Positions 26,152-38,482 are shown, counted from the stretch's first letter. The stretch is DNA of 64,000 nt from Candidatus Marinarcus aquaticus (GCF_004116335.1 NZ_PDKN01000002.1:366823-430822); one strand, 5' to 3'. Numbers and translations are program-made. The notes: generated by a model from the letters alone, not told the origin.

Positions 26152-28161
26152 TTAAAAATTTTCCCATTCATCAGGATTATCATCTTGTTTGATATTTTCA
26201 GTGTTTGTTTTTTCTTCATTTATTTTAGATTCTTTTTTGTGCTCTTTTGTAACGTCTTGTATGTGTTCAGATTTTCCTTCAAACTCTTTTGAGTCGGTGT
26301 TACTTAAAATATCTTTGGCGATATGCAGAGTTTTTTGTGCTATATCATTTGCAACTCTGGCCACTGCAGCATTCTCTTGAGTTTGTTTATCCAAGTTGTT
26401 AATGGCATCATTAATTTGTTGTACACCCGTTTTTTGCTCTTTAGAAGATACGGCTATATCCGAAATCAAGCTGATGGTTTGGTTGATGTCATTATTCAAA
26501 TGCACATAACCTTTAATCATCTCATCTGAGACCATTTTACCTTCATTGGCTTTTATATTGGCATCTTCAACCAAACTTTTAATCTCTTTAGCAGCTTCCG
26601 CACTTCTGCTTGCAAGGTTTCGAACCTCTTGTGCAACAACAGCAAACCCTTTTCCTGCTTCACCTGCAGTGGCTGCTTCAACGGCGGCATTAAGAGAGAG
26701 GATATTGGTTTGAAAGGCGATTTGATCAATCACATTAATCGCTTCATTGATTGCGGTGACCTTTTCATTGATTTCATCCATTGAACTTGCGGTTTTTGTT
26801 GCCAACTCTTCCCCTTTATTGGCGGATTGAGTTACGCTGTTGGCAATATTTGACATCTGTGTAATGTTCTCTGTTGAAGAGACAATATTGCTTGTCACCT
26901 CTTCAAGCGCAGCTGCTGTCTCTTCAAGTCGTGCAGCCGTTTCATTGGAAGATTGATTCAAGGTTTTTACATTGCTTAAAAGAGTAGTGGCTGAGTGATC
27001 TAATGAAAGACCATTTTGTCTGCTTTCAAAAAGCATCGTATTGATGGCATCTCTTAACTTATTAATGTCACTGATTAAAAGCTCAAATACTCCTCCTTTT
27101 TCAATCCCTTTTACAACTACTTTTCGTCTATAGTTATAATTTGCATACTCTTCTAATGTTTCATTGATGGTCACAAAATGTTGTTTTGTGGCACCAATCA
27201 TTTCATTAATACCTTGCTTAAGTGTATTGAGTGTTTCATTGGTCGTAGGTGTTTCAATAGTCTGGCTGTACCAACCATGTTTCACGCGACCAATAATAAT
27301 TGAAGCTTCATCAATAAGTTTTTGTTCTTCTAAAAGATTGGTTTCAATTTTTTTGACATTTGCATTGAGCATATCAGCCATTTGACCAAATTCGTCTTTT
27401 GATTTAATAATGATTGGATCAATATGTTGACTCTTTTTATCCAAAAATTCAAAAAAGGAGATCAAACCCAATTTAAATCTCTCTAAAGAGAGTGAGATAT
27501 TTTTTGTTAACACTGTTAAGTATCCCATAATTAAAATCAGTACAAGAAGCGATTCTAAAAAGATAAAGTAAATCAAGTTATCCATTTGATTATGGTACAT
27601 CTGCGTTCGTTTTATTAAACCCTTCTCTTTCATTTGTATGATCTTTTTAAAGGCTTCTTGACTGTTTTTTTCCAAAAGCAGTGCCTTAATACGGTAATTG
27701 GTATAAGCCTCATTGAGTAATTCTTGGTTTAACTGCATTTGATCTAAACTTTTAACGCTTTGTAAACCAAAATCAATATACGCCAGTGTTTTCTCTTTAG
27801 ACGTTTGTACTGCTTTTATTTTCTTATCTTCATTGGGCGTGTTTTTAACACTTAATAAAAGTTGTGAAAATCCTTCGACAACTCTGCTTTTACTTGCCTC
27901 AATGTGTTTAATATTTTCATCAACAATATCACCTAAAAAAATACTCTGAATAGAGCGACTGATTGCATTGATTTCATTGGTAATTTCTAAAACTAAAAAT
28001 TTTCCTTCAACGGCTTTTTTTGAGTAAATGTCAAAATTTTTATCTGCATCTGAAGCCAAATAGTACTTCATTATACCTACACATAAGACTACAGTAAAAA
28101 CAACTGCACCAAAAATCTTCATCTTTTGAGCAATTGAAAAACCTTGTTTCGCCATTCCCAT
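26152..28161 (-). CDS. transmembrane methyl-accepting chemotaxis protein
   Basis: A 669-residue chemoreceptor. Membrane segments at about 14-31 and 196-216 flank a helical periplasmic sensing domain of about 165 residues. A HAMP-like linker and a long cytoplasmic hairpin follow, with the tip sequence [19 protein letters not shown] and [15 protein letters not shown], almost identical to the receptor at 618. The tail is rich in Glu and Lys and ends [10 protein letters not shown], a pentapeptide-like end (WENF) that could tether CheR. AAGGAC precedes the ATG. The ligand is unknown. Confidence 0.92.
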   Translation of the reverse strand: MGMAKQGFSIAQKMKIFGAVVFTVVLCVGIMKYYLASDADKNFDIYSKKAVEGKFLVLEITNEINAISRSIQSIFLGDIVDENIKHIEASKSRVVEGFSQLLLSVKNTPNEDKKIKAVQTSKEKTLAYIDFGLQSVKSLDQMQLNQELLNEAYTNYRIKALLLEKNSQEAFKKIIQMKEKGLIKRTQMYHNQMDNLIYFIFLESLLVLILIMGYLTVLTKNISLSLERFKLGLISFFEFLDKKSQHIDPIIIKSKDEFGQMADMLNANVKKIETNLLEEQKLIDEASIIIGRVKHGWYSQTIETPTTNETLNTLKQGINEMIGATKQHFVTINETLEEYANYNYRRKVVVKGIEKGGVFELLISDINKLRDAINTMLFESRQNGLSLDHSATTLLSNVKTLNQSSNETAARLEETAAALEEVTSNIVSSTENITQMSNIANSVTQSANKGEELATKTASSMDEINEKVTAINEAINVIDQIAFQTNILSLNAAVEAATAGEAGKGFAVVAQEVRNLASRSAEAAKEIKSLVEDANIKANEGKMVSDEMIKGYVHLNNDINQTISLISDIAVSSKEQKTGVQQINDAINNLDKQTQENAAVARVANDIAQKTLHIAKDILSNTDSKEFEGKSEHIQDVTKEHKKESKINEEKTNTENIKQDDNPDEWENF

Positions 28162-28232
28162 TTATCGTCCTTAATCAAAAAAGTAACGAAAATGTATCAT
28201 AAATAATACTAATAATTACTTAAGGGCATTAA

Positions 28233-30239
<2,007 letters not shown>

Positions 30240-30240
30240 C

Positions 30241-33153
30241 TTATAAAGGCAGTGTCATTGTAAACGTGACACCCTCTCCTTCACTGCTTTCACACACAAT
30301 TACTCCACCCAGTTTTTTTGTAACCAAATTATAGATGATATTTAACCCTAAACCGCTTCCACCACCTTCTCGATTGGTTGTAAAAAATGGCTCATAAATC
30401 TTTTTAAGATTTTCAGTTGGTATACCTTTACCTGTATCTTTGTAAATAATTTGAATGGCATCACCCACTTTATTCACATCAATTTGTATGCTTCCTTCAT
30501 CCTCTTTTTTAAAACCATGAATCAATGAGTTCATAATAAGATTCGTCAAAATTTGTGAAATATCTCCTGGATAACTTGATATGCTCAACTCTTTTGGACA
30601 ATGTACAAGCACATCAATTTTCGTCTGTTTGAGTTTATTGTGTAGACTTAAAACCACTTCATTGATGTATTGATTGAGTTTGATTTCACGCTTCTCTTCC
30701 ACACTTTGATCCACTGCCACTTGTTTAAAACTTTTGACCAAATGTGCTGTTTTTTCTAAGTTCAAACGAATGGTTTTGGCCAGTTTATATGAAGTATCAA
30801 TATATGCATTAAACTCATCTTCGCCTAAATCACCATTTTCATAATCTTTTTTAAGTTTTTTAGTAATATCACTAAAATGCGTAATACCCGTTAAACTTAA
30901 TCCTACTGGGGTATTAATCTCATGCGCCACTCCAGCAACCAATCCTCCAAGACTTGCCAGTTTCTCTGTTTCAATTAAGTGTTCTTGCGTTTGTTCGAGT
31001 TTCTCCATGGATTGTTGCAACTCTTGGGTTCTCTCTTTGACTTTTTTCTCTAAGTTTTCATTTAAATAACGAATCTCTGCCTCTGCTTTTCTTCTGGCTT
31101 CAATCTCTTTATCTCTTTGTGCAATTTTCTCTTGCAGTTGAATAGAGTGTTTAAGCAATATTTTTTCTTTTTCGACATAGAAGTTAATTTTTTCATTAAA
31201 CTCTTTGGGGGTCACTTTCATTTTAGAGAGAATATCAGCATACGTTTTAGAGAGCTCTTTTGATTCAGAGTGTTTAAAGGCATAACTTTTTTCCATAATA
31301 CTGTGTGCACTTGCAGCACCTACTGTACCAGAAAGATAACGTTCTACTTGTCCATGCAGACGTGCAAGTTCAATAATGTTTAAAGAGGTTTTATCTGTAA
31401 AGCCCAACTCTTTTAGAATGTCGTTAAGGACTTCTATGGTTTTTTCCTCTTTATAATAAGCATTGAGTACTCTTTTATAGGTTTCAATTTTTTTACTTAA
31501 ATTAATATGACTTTTAAGCTCTTCAGAGACCTCAAACTGCTCTTTAAAGTCTAAAATATCTATAAAATCATCCGATACTTTTCTCTCTTCTTGAGTTTTG
31601 TGTGTAAAAATAGATACAAAAACAAACAATGAAATATTAAAAAACATACTCCAAAACAGAGAGTGCGTGAGCATATCATAACCACCCAAGCCAAACAATT
31701 GTTGTGGTCGTAACAATCCCACTCCTAAAAGACCCTCTTTTAGGATATCTGTACTGATCCAATTGGTATTGACAAATTGAGGTATGATTAAAGTAAAGAA
31801 CCACACCAAAAATCCTGCAAGCATCCCACTCATAGCGCCACGTTTATTGGCACCTTTCCAGAAAAGCCCACCCAATAATGCAGGCACAAATTGTAAAATG
31901 GCAGCAAAAGAGATAAGCCCTACATCAACAAGCAAATAACTCTTTGTTACAAAAATATAAAACAGATAACCTGCAAACACAAACACAGCAACAATAATCC
32001 ATCGAAGCAACAAAATCCTTTTCTTTAAAAAAGAGAATCCTTCATATGATTCTATAAGAGGCAATAATAAGTAGTTGCTTATCATAATTGACATCGTCAT
32101 GGATGTAATCATAATCATACTTGTAGAAGCAGAAAATCCTCCTAAAAAGGCAATCAGTGTAATGATTTCACTGTTTTGAGAGATAGGCAATGTTAAAACA
32201 TAAAAATCTATGAGTGTTTGTGATTCATTAGAAAGCACACCACCTAAAGCTATTGGCATGGTAAAAAAAGTAATCAATAAAAGATACAGAGGTAAAATCC
32301 ACATTGCTTTATAAACATGTTGTTCATTGGAATTTTCTACAACACTCACGTGAAATTGACGTGGTAAAAACATGACAGCAAACATGGAGAGAATTAAAAT
32401 TGATATCCAATTCGAGTAGGAAGCAACATTGTTGTTGACCGAACTGTAAACACCTGCTGCTTTTGCTTTGTCAAAAATATCATTGAGCCCATCAAACATA
32501 TAATAGGTCACAAATAGCCCAACAATAATAATAGCCAAGAGTTTAATAACTCCTTCAATAGCAACCATGATCATCATTCCTTGGTGCCGTTCAGTGGGAT
32601 CAAGCTTTCGTAAACCAAAAATAATGGTAAAAATAATCATTAACGAAACAATTAAAAACCCTACAGAATCACTCGTTAAAAATTGGTCACTTTCAGAAGG
32701 ATGATAATTGTCAATGGTTAAAATATTGATGGATGTTACCAGTGATTTTAACTGAATCGAGATATAAGGAACTGTACCTATAAGTGCTGCAATACTTACT
32801 ACAGCACCCACCATCCGTGATTTGTCATAACGCGCTGAAATCAAATCGGCAATAGAGGTGATTTTATAGAGATTTTTTATGCGCACCATTTTTTTAAGTA
32901 TCACAGGCCATAAAAATATCATTAATGTAGGCCCTAAATAAACAGCTAGAAATGCAAAACCACTGTTTAAAGCTTTCCCTACTCCACCATAGTAGGTCCA
33001 AGCCGTACAATAAATTGTCAATGAAAGTGCATATATCCAAACCGAAGAAGCAATTCTATTTTGAGTGTCTTGCTTTTTAATAAAATAAGCACTCAATGAT
33101 AAAAGCAACATGTATGATAAAAAGAAAGCAACCAATATGTATATACTGAACAT
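30241..33153 (-). CDS. sodium/solute symporter fused to sensor histidine kinase
   Basis: A 970-residue CbrA-like protein. The first 500 residues form a multi-pass sodium:solute symporter (SLC5/PutP type, about 13 helices; for example SASTSMIMITSMTMSIMISN). A helical linker of about 150 residues (possibly a STAC domain) and a coiled coil (about 660-720) follow. The kinase has the phospho-His motif AGVAHEINTPVG, N box LTNLIMNSLIHGF, and G boxes DTGKGIP and GGGSGLGL. There is no receiver domain and no response regulator nearby. Such fusions couple solute transport or binding to signalling. A two-helix protein is encoded one base upstream. Confidence 0.93.
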   Translation of the reverse strand: MFSIYILVAFFLSYMLLLSLSAYFIKKQDTQNRIASSVWIYALSLTIYCTAWTYYGGVGKALNSGFAFLAVYLGPTLMIFLWPVILKKMVRIKNLYKITSIADLISARYDKSRMVGAVVSIAALIGTVPYISIQLKSLVTSINILTIDNYHPSESDQFLTSDSVGFLIVSLMIIFTIIFGLRKLDPTERHQGMMIMVAIEGVIKLLAIIIVGLFVTYYMFDGLNDIFDKAKAAGVYSSVNNNVASYSNWISILILSMFAVMFLPRQFHVSVVENSNEQHVYKAMWILPLYLLLITFFTMPIALGGVLSNESQTLIDFYVLTLPISQNSEIITLIAFLGGFSASTSMIMITSMTMSIMISNYLLLPLIESYEGFSFLKKRILLLRWIIVAVFVFAGYLFYIFVTKSYLLVDVGLISFAAILQFVPALLGGLFWKGANKRGAMSGMLAGFLVWFFTLIIPQFVNTNWISTDILKEGLLGVGLLRPQQLFGLGGYDMLTHSLFWSMFFNISLFVFVSIFTHKTQEERKVSDDFIDILDFKEQFEVSEELKSHINLSKKIETYKRVLNAYYKEEKTIEVLNDILKELGFTDKTSLNIIELARLHGQVERYLSGTVGAASAHSIMEKSYAFKHSESKELSKTYADILSKMKVTPKEFNEKINFYVEKEKILLKHSIQLQEKIAQRDKEIEARRKAEAEIRYLNENLEKKVKERTQELQQSMEKLEQTQEHLIETEKLASLGGLVAGVAHEINTPVGLSLTGITHFSDITKKLKKDYENGDLGEDEFNAYIDTSYKLAKTIRLNLEKTAHLVKSFKQVAVDQSVEEKREIKLNQYINEVVLSLHNKLKQTKIDVLVHCPKELSISSYPGDISQILTNLIMNSLIHGFKKEDEGSIQIDVNKVGDAIQIIYKDTGKGIPTENLKKIYEPFFTTNREGGGSGLGLNIIYNLVTKKLGGVIVCESSEGEGVTFTMTLPL

Positions 33154-33154
33154 G

Positions 33155-33355
33155 TTACTCTCCTTTGTTGTTGTAATCTCTTAACGCCAATGCATTGCTT
33201 ACAAAATACAAAACAACAATCACAACAAACCAAAAACCAAATAGAAGAACAAAGCTCTCTTTTAAATCAATGCTTTTAACCAAAGGAATAATATAGAAGT
33301 TTAACAAAGAAAAGAAGAAAATGAGAAGCATAAATAAGAATGATATTTTTTTCAT
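33155..33355 (-). CDS. small two-helix membrane protein, partner of symporter-kinase
   Basis: A 66-residue protein with two membrane helices (about 4-26 and 35-55) and a short charged tail (RDYNNKGE). It ends one base before the ATG of the symporter-kinase and contains that gene's ribosome binding site, so the two are made together. It resembles the small subunits found beside some sodium/solute symporters (inference from position and topology). AAAGG lies upstream of the ATG. Confidence 0.75.
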   Translation of the reverse strand: MKKISFLFMLLIFFFSLLNFYIIPLVKSIDLKESFVLLFGFWFVVIVVLYFVSNALALRDYNNKGE

Positions 33356-33540
33356 GTCTTGGCCTTTACGGTGAACTTTTTAACCAATTATCTACACTTG
33401 TAGTTTACTATATTATTAATTATATTTATAATAAGTAACACTATGAAACATTAAAAAATAATTTATGCAATATTAAGCTTCATTTTATTGAGTTGTCAAT
33501 AATATTATTAAAGTAATATTAAGAAAAAGGGAAAAAGACG

Positions 33541-34020
33541 ATGATAATGCCTCAACGATCAAAAGATTTAACAATGACTCTTCTTATGACTCCTGACAAA
33601 GCAAACTTCTCAGGAGCCAATGTTCATGGGGGAGAAATTCTTAAGATGTTAGACCATGTAGCGTATGCTTGTGCTGCTCGTTATACAGGACACTATGCTG
33701 TAACACTTTCAGTAGATATGGTTCTTTTTAAGCACCCTATTAAAGTTGGGTCGTTGGTTACCTTTTATGCGTCTGTAAACTATACGGGAAGAACATCAAT
33801 GGAGATTGGTATTAAAGTTATCTCTGAAGACATCAAAGAGAAAACAAGAAAGCATACCAATGTATGTTATTTTACCATGATTGCAGTTGATGAAAATGGC
33901 AAACCAACTCCTGTTCCAAAACTGGAGATTGAAACAGAGGATGATAAAAGAAGATACAACGATGCAATTCGAAGAAAAGAATCGAGACTGCACGCGAGAA
34001 ATCTTAATCACATCAAATAA
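33541..34020 (+). CDS. acyl-CoA thioesterase, hotdog fold (YciA-like)
   Basis: A 159-residue single-hotdog thioesterase. The motif NVHGGEILKMLDHVAYACA holds the acyl-CoA-binding helix and catalytic Asp, followed by SVDMVLFKHPIKVGSLV. Likely role: hydrolysis of acyl-CoAs in the cytoplasm; chain length unknown. AAAGGGAAAAAGACG precedes the ATG. The gene converges on the ABC-F gene across a good terminator. Confidence 0.88.
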   Translation: MIMPQRSKDLTMTLLMTPDKANFSGANVHGGEILKMLDHVAYACAARYTGHYAVTLSVDMVLFKHPIKVGSLVTFYASVNYTGRTSMEIGIKVISEDIKEKTRKHTNVCYFTMIAVDENGKPTPVPKLEIETEDDKRRYNDAIRRKESRLHARNLNHIK

Positions 34021-34046
34021 TCAAAAGCTGTTTATACAGCTTTTGA
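34021..34046. terminator. bidirectional terminator thioesterase / ABC-F
   Basis: A perfect 11-bp stem (TCAAAAGCTGT and its complement) with loop TTAT. It starts directly after the thioesterase stop and overlaps the end of the ABC-F gene. Confidence 0.75.
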
Positions 34047-35621
34047 CTCTAAATACTCTTCATAGGTCCCTTTGAAGTCCACAATTGAACCATCTTTTTG
34101 AATTTCCATGATTCTATTGGCATACGCATCCAATAACTCACGGTCATGCGATACACAAATTACTGAACCTGGATACTCTAATAATCCTTCACCCAATGCA
34201 ATAATTGCTTCAAGGTCTAAGTGGTTGGTTGGTTCATCTAAAACCATAAAGTTTGGTTGTTCTAACATGATTTTAGAGAGCATCATTCGGTGTTTTTCAC
34301 CCCCAGAACAAGACGATACTTTTTTCTCTTGCTCTTGACCGTTAAACAACATTCGTCCTAAACAGTTTCGAATCTCAGAGATATCGGCATCTTTATCAAA
34401 GTTTCGCAACCAATCATAAAGTGTTACTTCCCCTTTGATTGTCTCTGTTGTATTTTGTGGGAAATATCCATTTTGAATCGTTGCACCCCAGTGAACTTCA
34501 CCAGAATCTGGCTTGATGTTTCCAACAAGGATTTCGCACAGTGTTGTTTTACCAATACCATTTGGGCCAATTAAAGCAATCTTATCATCTTTTTCTACAG
34601 TGAATGAGATGTTATTTAATACCGTCTCACCATCATACGATTTACAAATATCTTTTACGTTCAAAAGCTCTTTTCCTACTTCTCTTTTTTGTCTGAAGAT
34701 AATAGATGGATCTCGTCTGCTTGAGATTTGAATAGCACCCACATCAAGTTTATCAAGTTGTTTTTGTCTTGAAGTTGCTTGTTTTGCTTTAGAAGCATTC
34801 GCACTGAATCGAGCAATAAACTTTTCAAGCTCTTCTTTCTCTTTAAGTTTTTTGTTCATATCAGCAGCATTTTGTTTTGCAATCAAGGTTGAAGCAATAT
34901 ACCAATCATCATAGTTACCTGTAAACTCTCTGATTTGTTTGTAGTCTACGTCTAAGATGTTTGTACACACAGCATTTAAGAAGTGTCTGTCGTGTGAGAT
35001 TACTACCATCGTACCATCGTGGTGTTGAAGTTGGTTCTCTAACCAACCAATGGTTTCGATATCCAAGTTGTTCGTAGGCTCATCCAAGAATAAGATGTCT
35101 GGTTTTGGGAACAGTACTTGTGCCAATAAAACTTTGAATTTATCACCACCCGTGATGGTGCTCATAAGCTCTTGTTGCTCAGCAGCTGGGAACCCCAAAT
35201 CTTCTAAAATTTTTGTAATTTTTACATCGTATTCATACGTTGGATCTTCTTCTACACAGATAATCTCAAGTTCACCTAAACGTTCACCAATCTCATCTGT
35301 ATACTCTTCCATGTAGAGTTTTTCTTTCTCTTTAATCGCATCATAAAGTCGTCTGTTTCCTAAAAGAACAGCATCAAAAATAGTGTACTCTTCATAAGCA
35401 AATTGGTTTTGACTTAATGTACCTACTTTTTTACCGTTTTGAATTTGAATTTCACCCTCTGTGGCATCTTCAATACCTGAAAGGATTTTTAAAAATGTTG
35501 TCTTACCTGCTCCATTGGCTCCAATAAGTCCATATCTCTTTCCTGCATCTAATTTTAAATTGATATCTTGAAATAGAACTCTTGGACCAAAAGCTTTTTT
35601 TAAATTAACAGTTTGAACCAT
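34032..35621 (-). CDS. ABC-F family ATPase (YbiT-like)
   Basis: A 529-residue soluble protein with two ATP-binding cassettes and no membrane segment, typical of the ribosome-associated ABC-F family. Walker A sites are GANGAGKTTFLK (about 38) and GPNGIGKTTLCE (about 353). Signatures are TITGGDKFK (atypical, lacking the usual SGG) and SSCSGGEKHR, and Walker B sites end in FLDEPTNNLD and VLDEPTNHLD. The charged linker between the domains is the P-site tRNA interaction motif of the family. It probably helps resolve stalled ribosomes; a YbiT rather than EttA assignment is tentative. Confidence 0.9.
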   Translation of the reverse strand: MVQTVNLKKAFGPRVLFQDINLKLDAGKRYGLIGANGAGKTTFLKILSGIEDATEGEIQIQNGKKVGTLSQNQFAYEEYTIFDAVLLGNRRLYDAIKEKEKLYMEEYTDEIGERLGELEIICVEEDPTYEYDVKITKILEDLGFPAAEQQELMSTITGGDKFKVLLAQVLFPKPDILFLDEPTNNLDIETIGWLENQLQHHDGTMVVISHDRHFLNAVCTNILDVDYKQIREFTGNYDDWYIASTLIAKQNAADMNKKLKEKEELEKFIARFSANASKAKQATSRQKQLDKLDVGAIQISSRRDPSIIFRQKREVGKELLNVKDICKSYDGETVLNNISFTVEKDDKIALIGPNGIGKTTLCEILVGNIKPDSGEVHWGATIQNGYFPQNTTETIKGEVTLYDWLRNFDKDADISEIRNCLGRMLFNGQEQEKKVSSCSGGEKHRMMLSKIMLEQPNFMVLDEPTNHLDLEAIIALGEGLLEYPGSVICVSHDRELLDAYANRIMEIQKDGSIVDFKGTYEEYLESKAV

Positions 35622-35702
35622 ATATACTCTCTTTGATTTTGTAATTTAACGCGATTTTATCGTAAAAAAGATAATAAAGCGCTATAGTATTTCTTATAGG
35701 TA

Positions 35703-35734
35703 TATCAAAGAGCGTCTTAAAACTCTCTTTGATA
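35703..35734 (-). terminator. hairpin after thiI
   Basis: A 10-bp stem TATCAAAGAG / CTCTTTGATA with a 12-base loop, located eight bases past the thiI stop on the minus strand. There is no long T run. Confidence 0.5.
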
Positions 35735-35741
35735 AGTAGGA

Positions 35742-37202
35742 TTAAGGTCGATAGACTTTAATATTATTATAGTTTTCAGCATCTCGTAAATATTGAGCAT
35801 GCAGTTGGCTTAAGATACCTTTGTCGCAATAGAAAAGATACTCTTTATCTTGTGGTAGTTTCTTAAACTCGTTTTTAAGTTTATGAAATGGTATTTTCAG
35901 TGTTTCACATGAAGTCTCTATACACGCATCTCCTTGTCGAATATCAATGACCGTATATTCCCCACTTGATAAATCAGTTACCACATCAATTTTACCAATC
36001 TCATTGATGTCTGCAACAATATCAGAAACATAGATTTTAGAAGCATTCTCTACTGCTTTATCTAAAACGGTATAATCAAACTTCTTCGCCTCTTTCTCCA
36101 TACGCTCATATGAACCATGCGTCACTGGATTTTGTGAAATCACCCCGCAATACTCAGGCATGCTCTCTGCAAATCGTTTTGTTCCAATATCATTGGCAAT
36201 GTCCATAATCTCTGGTTTGTTCATGGTTGAAAGTGGTCTTAAAACCAACATATCACACGCTTGGTCAATCAAAGCAAGGTTTCTCAGAGTTTGACTTGAA
36301 ACTTGCGCTACACTCTCACCGGTTAAAAGCGCATCAATTTTCATCTCTTTTGCTATAGCTTGAGCTGCTTTGAGCATCAATCTTTTCAGTGTAACACCCA
36401 TGTATGACTGAGCAGTTGATTGAAAGATTTCCGTCACAACGTCTTCAAAAGGAACAGAGATAAACGAAACGTTATGAGAAGAACCAAATCGATTCCACAA
36501 ATAAAATGCCACTTGTTTTACCCCAATTTCATGTGCTAAACCTCCCAAGTTAAAGAAAATAAAGTGTGTTTTAACTCCTCTTTTCATCGTCAAATAACTT
36601 GCTACTGTTGAATCAAAGCCTCCTGACATCAATGAGAGAATGTCGCCTTGTGTTCCTAAAGGAAAACCAGCTAAACCTCTGTATTTTTGAGTAATGATAT
36701 TGAGCTGATTATTGACCAGTTCTAAGTTAATAACCACTTCAGGTTTATGCAAATCCACTTTAGCGTTAGGATTTTGACTGAGCATATAACCACCCACGGT
36801 TTGTTCAATTTGTGGCGATTTAAAATCGTGTGTTCCTGAACGTTTTGCACGTACCACAAATGTTTTATCTTGAATGGTATGTGCCATTTGTACATTCACA
36901 ATCTCTTTGATTTGCTCCAATGTAGTTACTTGGTCAAACTGCAATGCTTCTAAAATTTGCTCAATTCCAGGTGTATCAAAGAGTTTTTGTCGCACTTCCA
37001 CTACAAACTCTATGGGCGTCACCACCTCTATTTTGTCAAAAAACTTTTTAATCGCAACCTCTTTTGAGATTCGATGCAACATATTATGAAGATTGTTATA
37101 AAGTTGTGAAATCATCTGTCGCTTAGCAGTAGTGCCTTTGACCATAATTTCTGGGAAAAATTTCAGTATAAATTTTTGTGTTTTAACTTCGTTAATATTC
37201 AT
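35742..37202 (-). CDS. thiI: tRNA 4-thiouridine synthase ThiI with rhodanese domain
   Basis: A 486-residue enzyme that puts sulfur on U8 of tRNA and can supply sulfur for thiamine. Domains are an N-terminal ferredoxin-like plus THUMP region (about 1-170), the PP-loop LMSGGFDSTVA (about 190-200), the PEYCGVIS Cys that forms a disulfide during turnover, and a C-terminal rhodanese domain with the persulfide Cys C459 in FYCDKGILSQ. The rhodanese extension matches E. coli ThiI. AAGAAAG precedes the ATG. It is divergent from the AEC transporter at 37365. Confidence 0.95.
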   Translation of the reverse strand: MNINEVKTQKFILKFFPEIMVKGTTAKRQMISQLYNNLHNMLHRISKEVAIKKFFDKIEVVTPIEFVVEVRQKLFDTPGIEQILEALQFDQVTTLEQIKEIVNVQMAHTIQDKTFVVRAKRSGTHDFKSPQIEQTVGGYMLSQNPNAKVDLHKPEVVINLELVNNQLNIITQKYRGLAGFPLGTQGDILSLMSGGFDSTVASYLTMKRGVKTHFIFFNLGGLAHEIGVKQVAFYLWNRFGSSHNVSFISVPFEDVVTEIFQSTAQSYMGVTLKRLMLKAAQAIAKEMKIDALLTGESVAQVSSQTLRNLALIDQACDMLVLRPLSTMNKPEIMDIANDIGTKRFAESMPEYCGVISQNPVTHGSYERMEKEAKKFDYTVLDKAVENASKIYVSDIVADINEIGKIDVVTDLSSGEYTVIDIRQGDACIETSCETLKIPFHKLKNEFKKLPQDKEYLFYCDKGILSQLHAQYLRDAENYNNIKVYRP

Positions 37203-37272
37203 TCTTTCTTAAGCCTTCGTGTTTAATAATCGGGATTATAACATAAGTGTTGTAAATTCTCATGAACTATCA

Positions 37273-37293
37273 TACTTTACTTTATGTAAGTAA
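37273..37293. promoter_or_regulatory. putative HxlR operator, copy A
   Basis: TACTTTACTTTATGTAAGTAA, an imperfect dyad TACTT-N10-AAGTA. It is identical at 20 of 21 positions to 42173-42193, which lies beside an hxlR gene. It sits just upstream of -10-like sequences (TATATT at 37303) for the AEC transporter. Confidence 0.6.
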
Positions 37294-37320
37294 CAGTCAT
37301 TTTATATTATAGTAATAAAT

Positions 37321-37356
37321 AATTTAGATAATTTAGATAATTTAGATAATTTGGAT
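37321..37356. repeat. four tandem 9-bp repeats before AEC transporter
   Basis: AATTTAGAT is repeated three times, followed by a fourth copy with one change (AATTTGGAT). The array ends nine bases before the ATG at 37365, inside the untranslated leader. The last copy contributes GGAT near the start codon. Copy-number changes by slippage would alter the leader length. Confidence 0.9.
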
Positions 37357-37364
37357 TTATAGTT

Positions 37365-38288
37365 ATGACTCTTTTTTTAACGCTTGTAGGTAAAATTATA
37401 CCGCTTTACTTCAGTATACTTCTTGGATTTTTCAGTACCAAATATTTTGATTGCAACAAAGATACGATTGCAAAAATACTGCTTTATATCTTAGCACCTT
37501 TTATTGTTTTTAATGCAACCTTAAGTGTGGAAATAAACTCTTCAGTTCTTTTTTTACCACTCTTTTTCTTTACACTAAGCGTCATCATCGCTTTTGGAAC
37601 ACTGCCTATTTTTCAGCGAATTTTTAAAGACAACTCTGCCAATGTTCTGTCATTTAGCGTGGCAACTGGGAATACTGGAAATCTAGGAATACCTGTTGCT
37701 ATTTTATTTTTAGAACCCAAACTTGTAGATATCTTTATTTTTACAGTATTGGCTTCAATTTTGTACCAAAATTCTGTGGGGTATTATGTCACTGCAAAGA
37801 GTAACTTCACATCCAAAGAGAGCATAAAAAAAATACTTAAACTCCCTGTATTACACGCTTTTATTGCAGGACTGTTCTTAAACCTTATGGGCTTTAGTAT
37901 GCCTGAAATTTTCATGGATTACACCAACTATTTAAAAGGGGCATATGCCATATTAGGGATGATGCTTTTAGGAATGGGAATGGAGCATCTTAAAACCAAT
38001 GGTGGATTTGATAAAACATTTATTGGGTTGGCTCTTTTTGTGAAGTTTTTAGTCTGGCCAGCATTTGTGTTATTGTTTATTTTTATAGATAATACGATAT
38101 TACACTTTTTAGATAAAGAGTTGTATTTTGTAATGTTTATTTTTTCAATTGTTCCTTTAGCAGGAAACACGGTAACGGTTGCAACGCTTTTAAACGTCAA
38201 ACCTGAGAAGATGTCTTTAGCCGTATTTATATCAACGTTGGTGTCGTTGTTTTATATTCCATTGATGATATATCTGTACACTCATTAG
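37365..38288 (+). CDS. AEC family transporter
   Basis: A 307-residue membrane protein with about ten helices of the auxin-efflux-carrier family, which includes malonate and other organic-acid carriers in bacteria. The family fold shows in the repeated helix pairs and the NTGNLGIPVAILFL motif near residue 103. The substrate is unknown. A putative HxlR operator and four 9-bp repeats lie upstream, suggesting control together with the quinone-stress operon at 38521-42117. The stop overlaps the stop of the converging small gene by four bases. Confidence 0.88.
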   Translation: MTLFLTLVGKIIPLYFSILLGFFSTKYFDCNKDTIAKILLYILAPFIVFNATLSVEINSSVLFLPLFFFTLSVIIAFGTLPIFQRIFKDNSANVLSFSVATGNTGNLGIPVAILFLEPKLVDIFIFTVLASILYQNSVGYYVTAKSNFTSKESIKKILKLPVLHAFIAGLFLNLMGFSMPEIFMDYTNYLKGAYAILGMMLLGMGMEHLKTNGGFDKTFIGLALFVKFLVWPAFVLLFIFIDNTILHFLDKELYFVMFIFSIVPLAGNTVTVATLLNVKPEKMSLAVFISTLVSLFYIPLMIYLYTH

Positions 38289-38482
38289 TGGTGGTTTTTT
38301 TCTAAGAGTTTGGGCATGACCTCCCCAATCTCATGAAATTTGTAGTTAAAGCTCTCAATGACCACATCGTAGAGTTTGTGGCTTTTATACTTTCTGTGCC
38401 ACTTCTCTTCTTTGTTTTCATATTGATTGTAAAACTCAAAACGGAGTTTATAAGCTTCTATCTCTAATTCATTTAATTTCAT
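38285..38482 (-). CDS. small hypothetical protein, 65 aa
   Basis: A charged soluble protein (MKLNELEIEAYKLRFEF, then KEEKWHRKYKSHKLYDVVIES) without recognisable family. AGAGGCAGAGGT precedes the ATG at 38482, which I prefer to an in-frame ATG at 38497. Its last four bases (TTAG) are shared with the stop of the converging AEC transporter. It lies downstream of the nitroreductase operon but beyond a terminator, so it may use its own promoter. Confidence 0.6.
   Translation of the reverse strand: MKLNELEIEAYKLRFEFYNQYENKEEKWHRKYKSHKLYDVVIESFNYKFHEIGEVMPKLLEKNHH

Noticed and set aside
37321..37356. Short tandem repeats as a CRISPR array
   Set aside because: Units are 9 bases and directly adjacent, with no spacers and no cas genes nearby.
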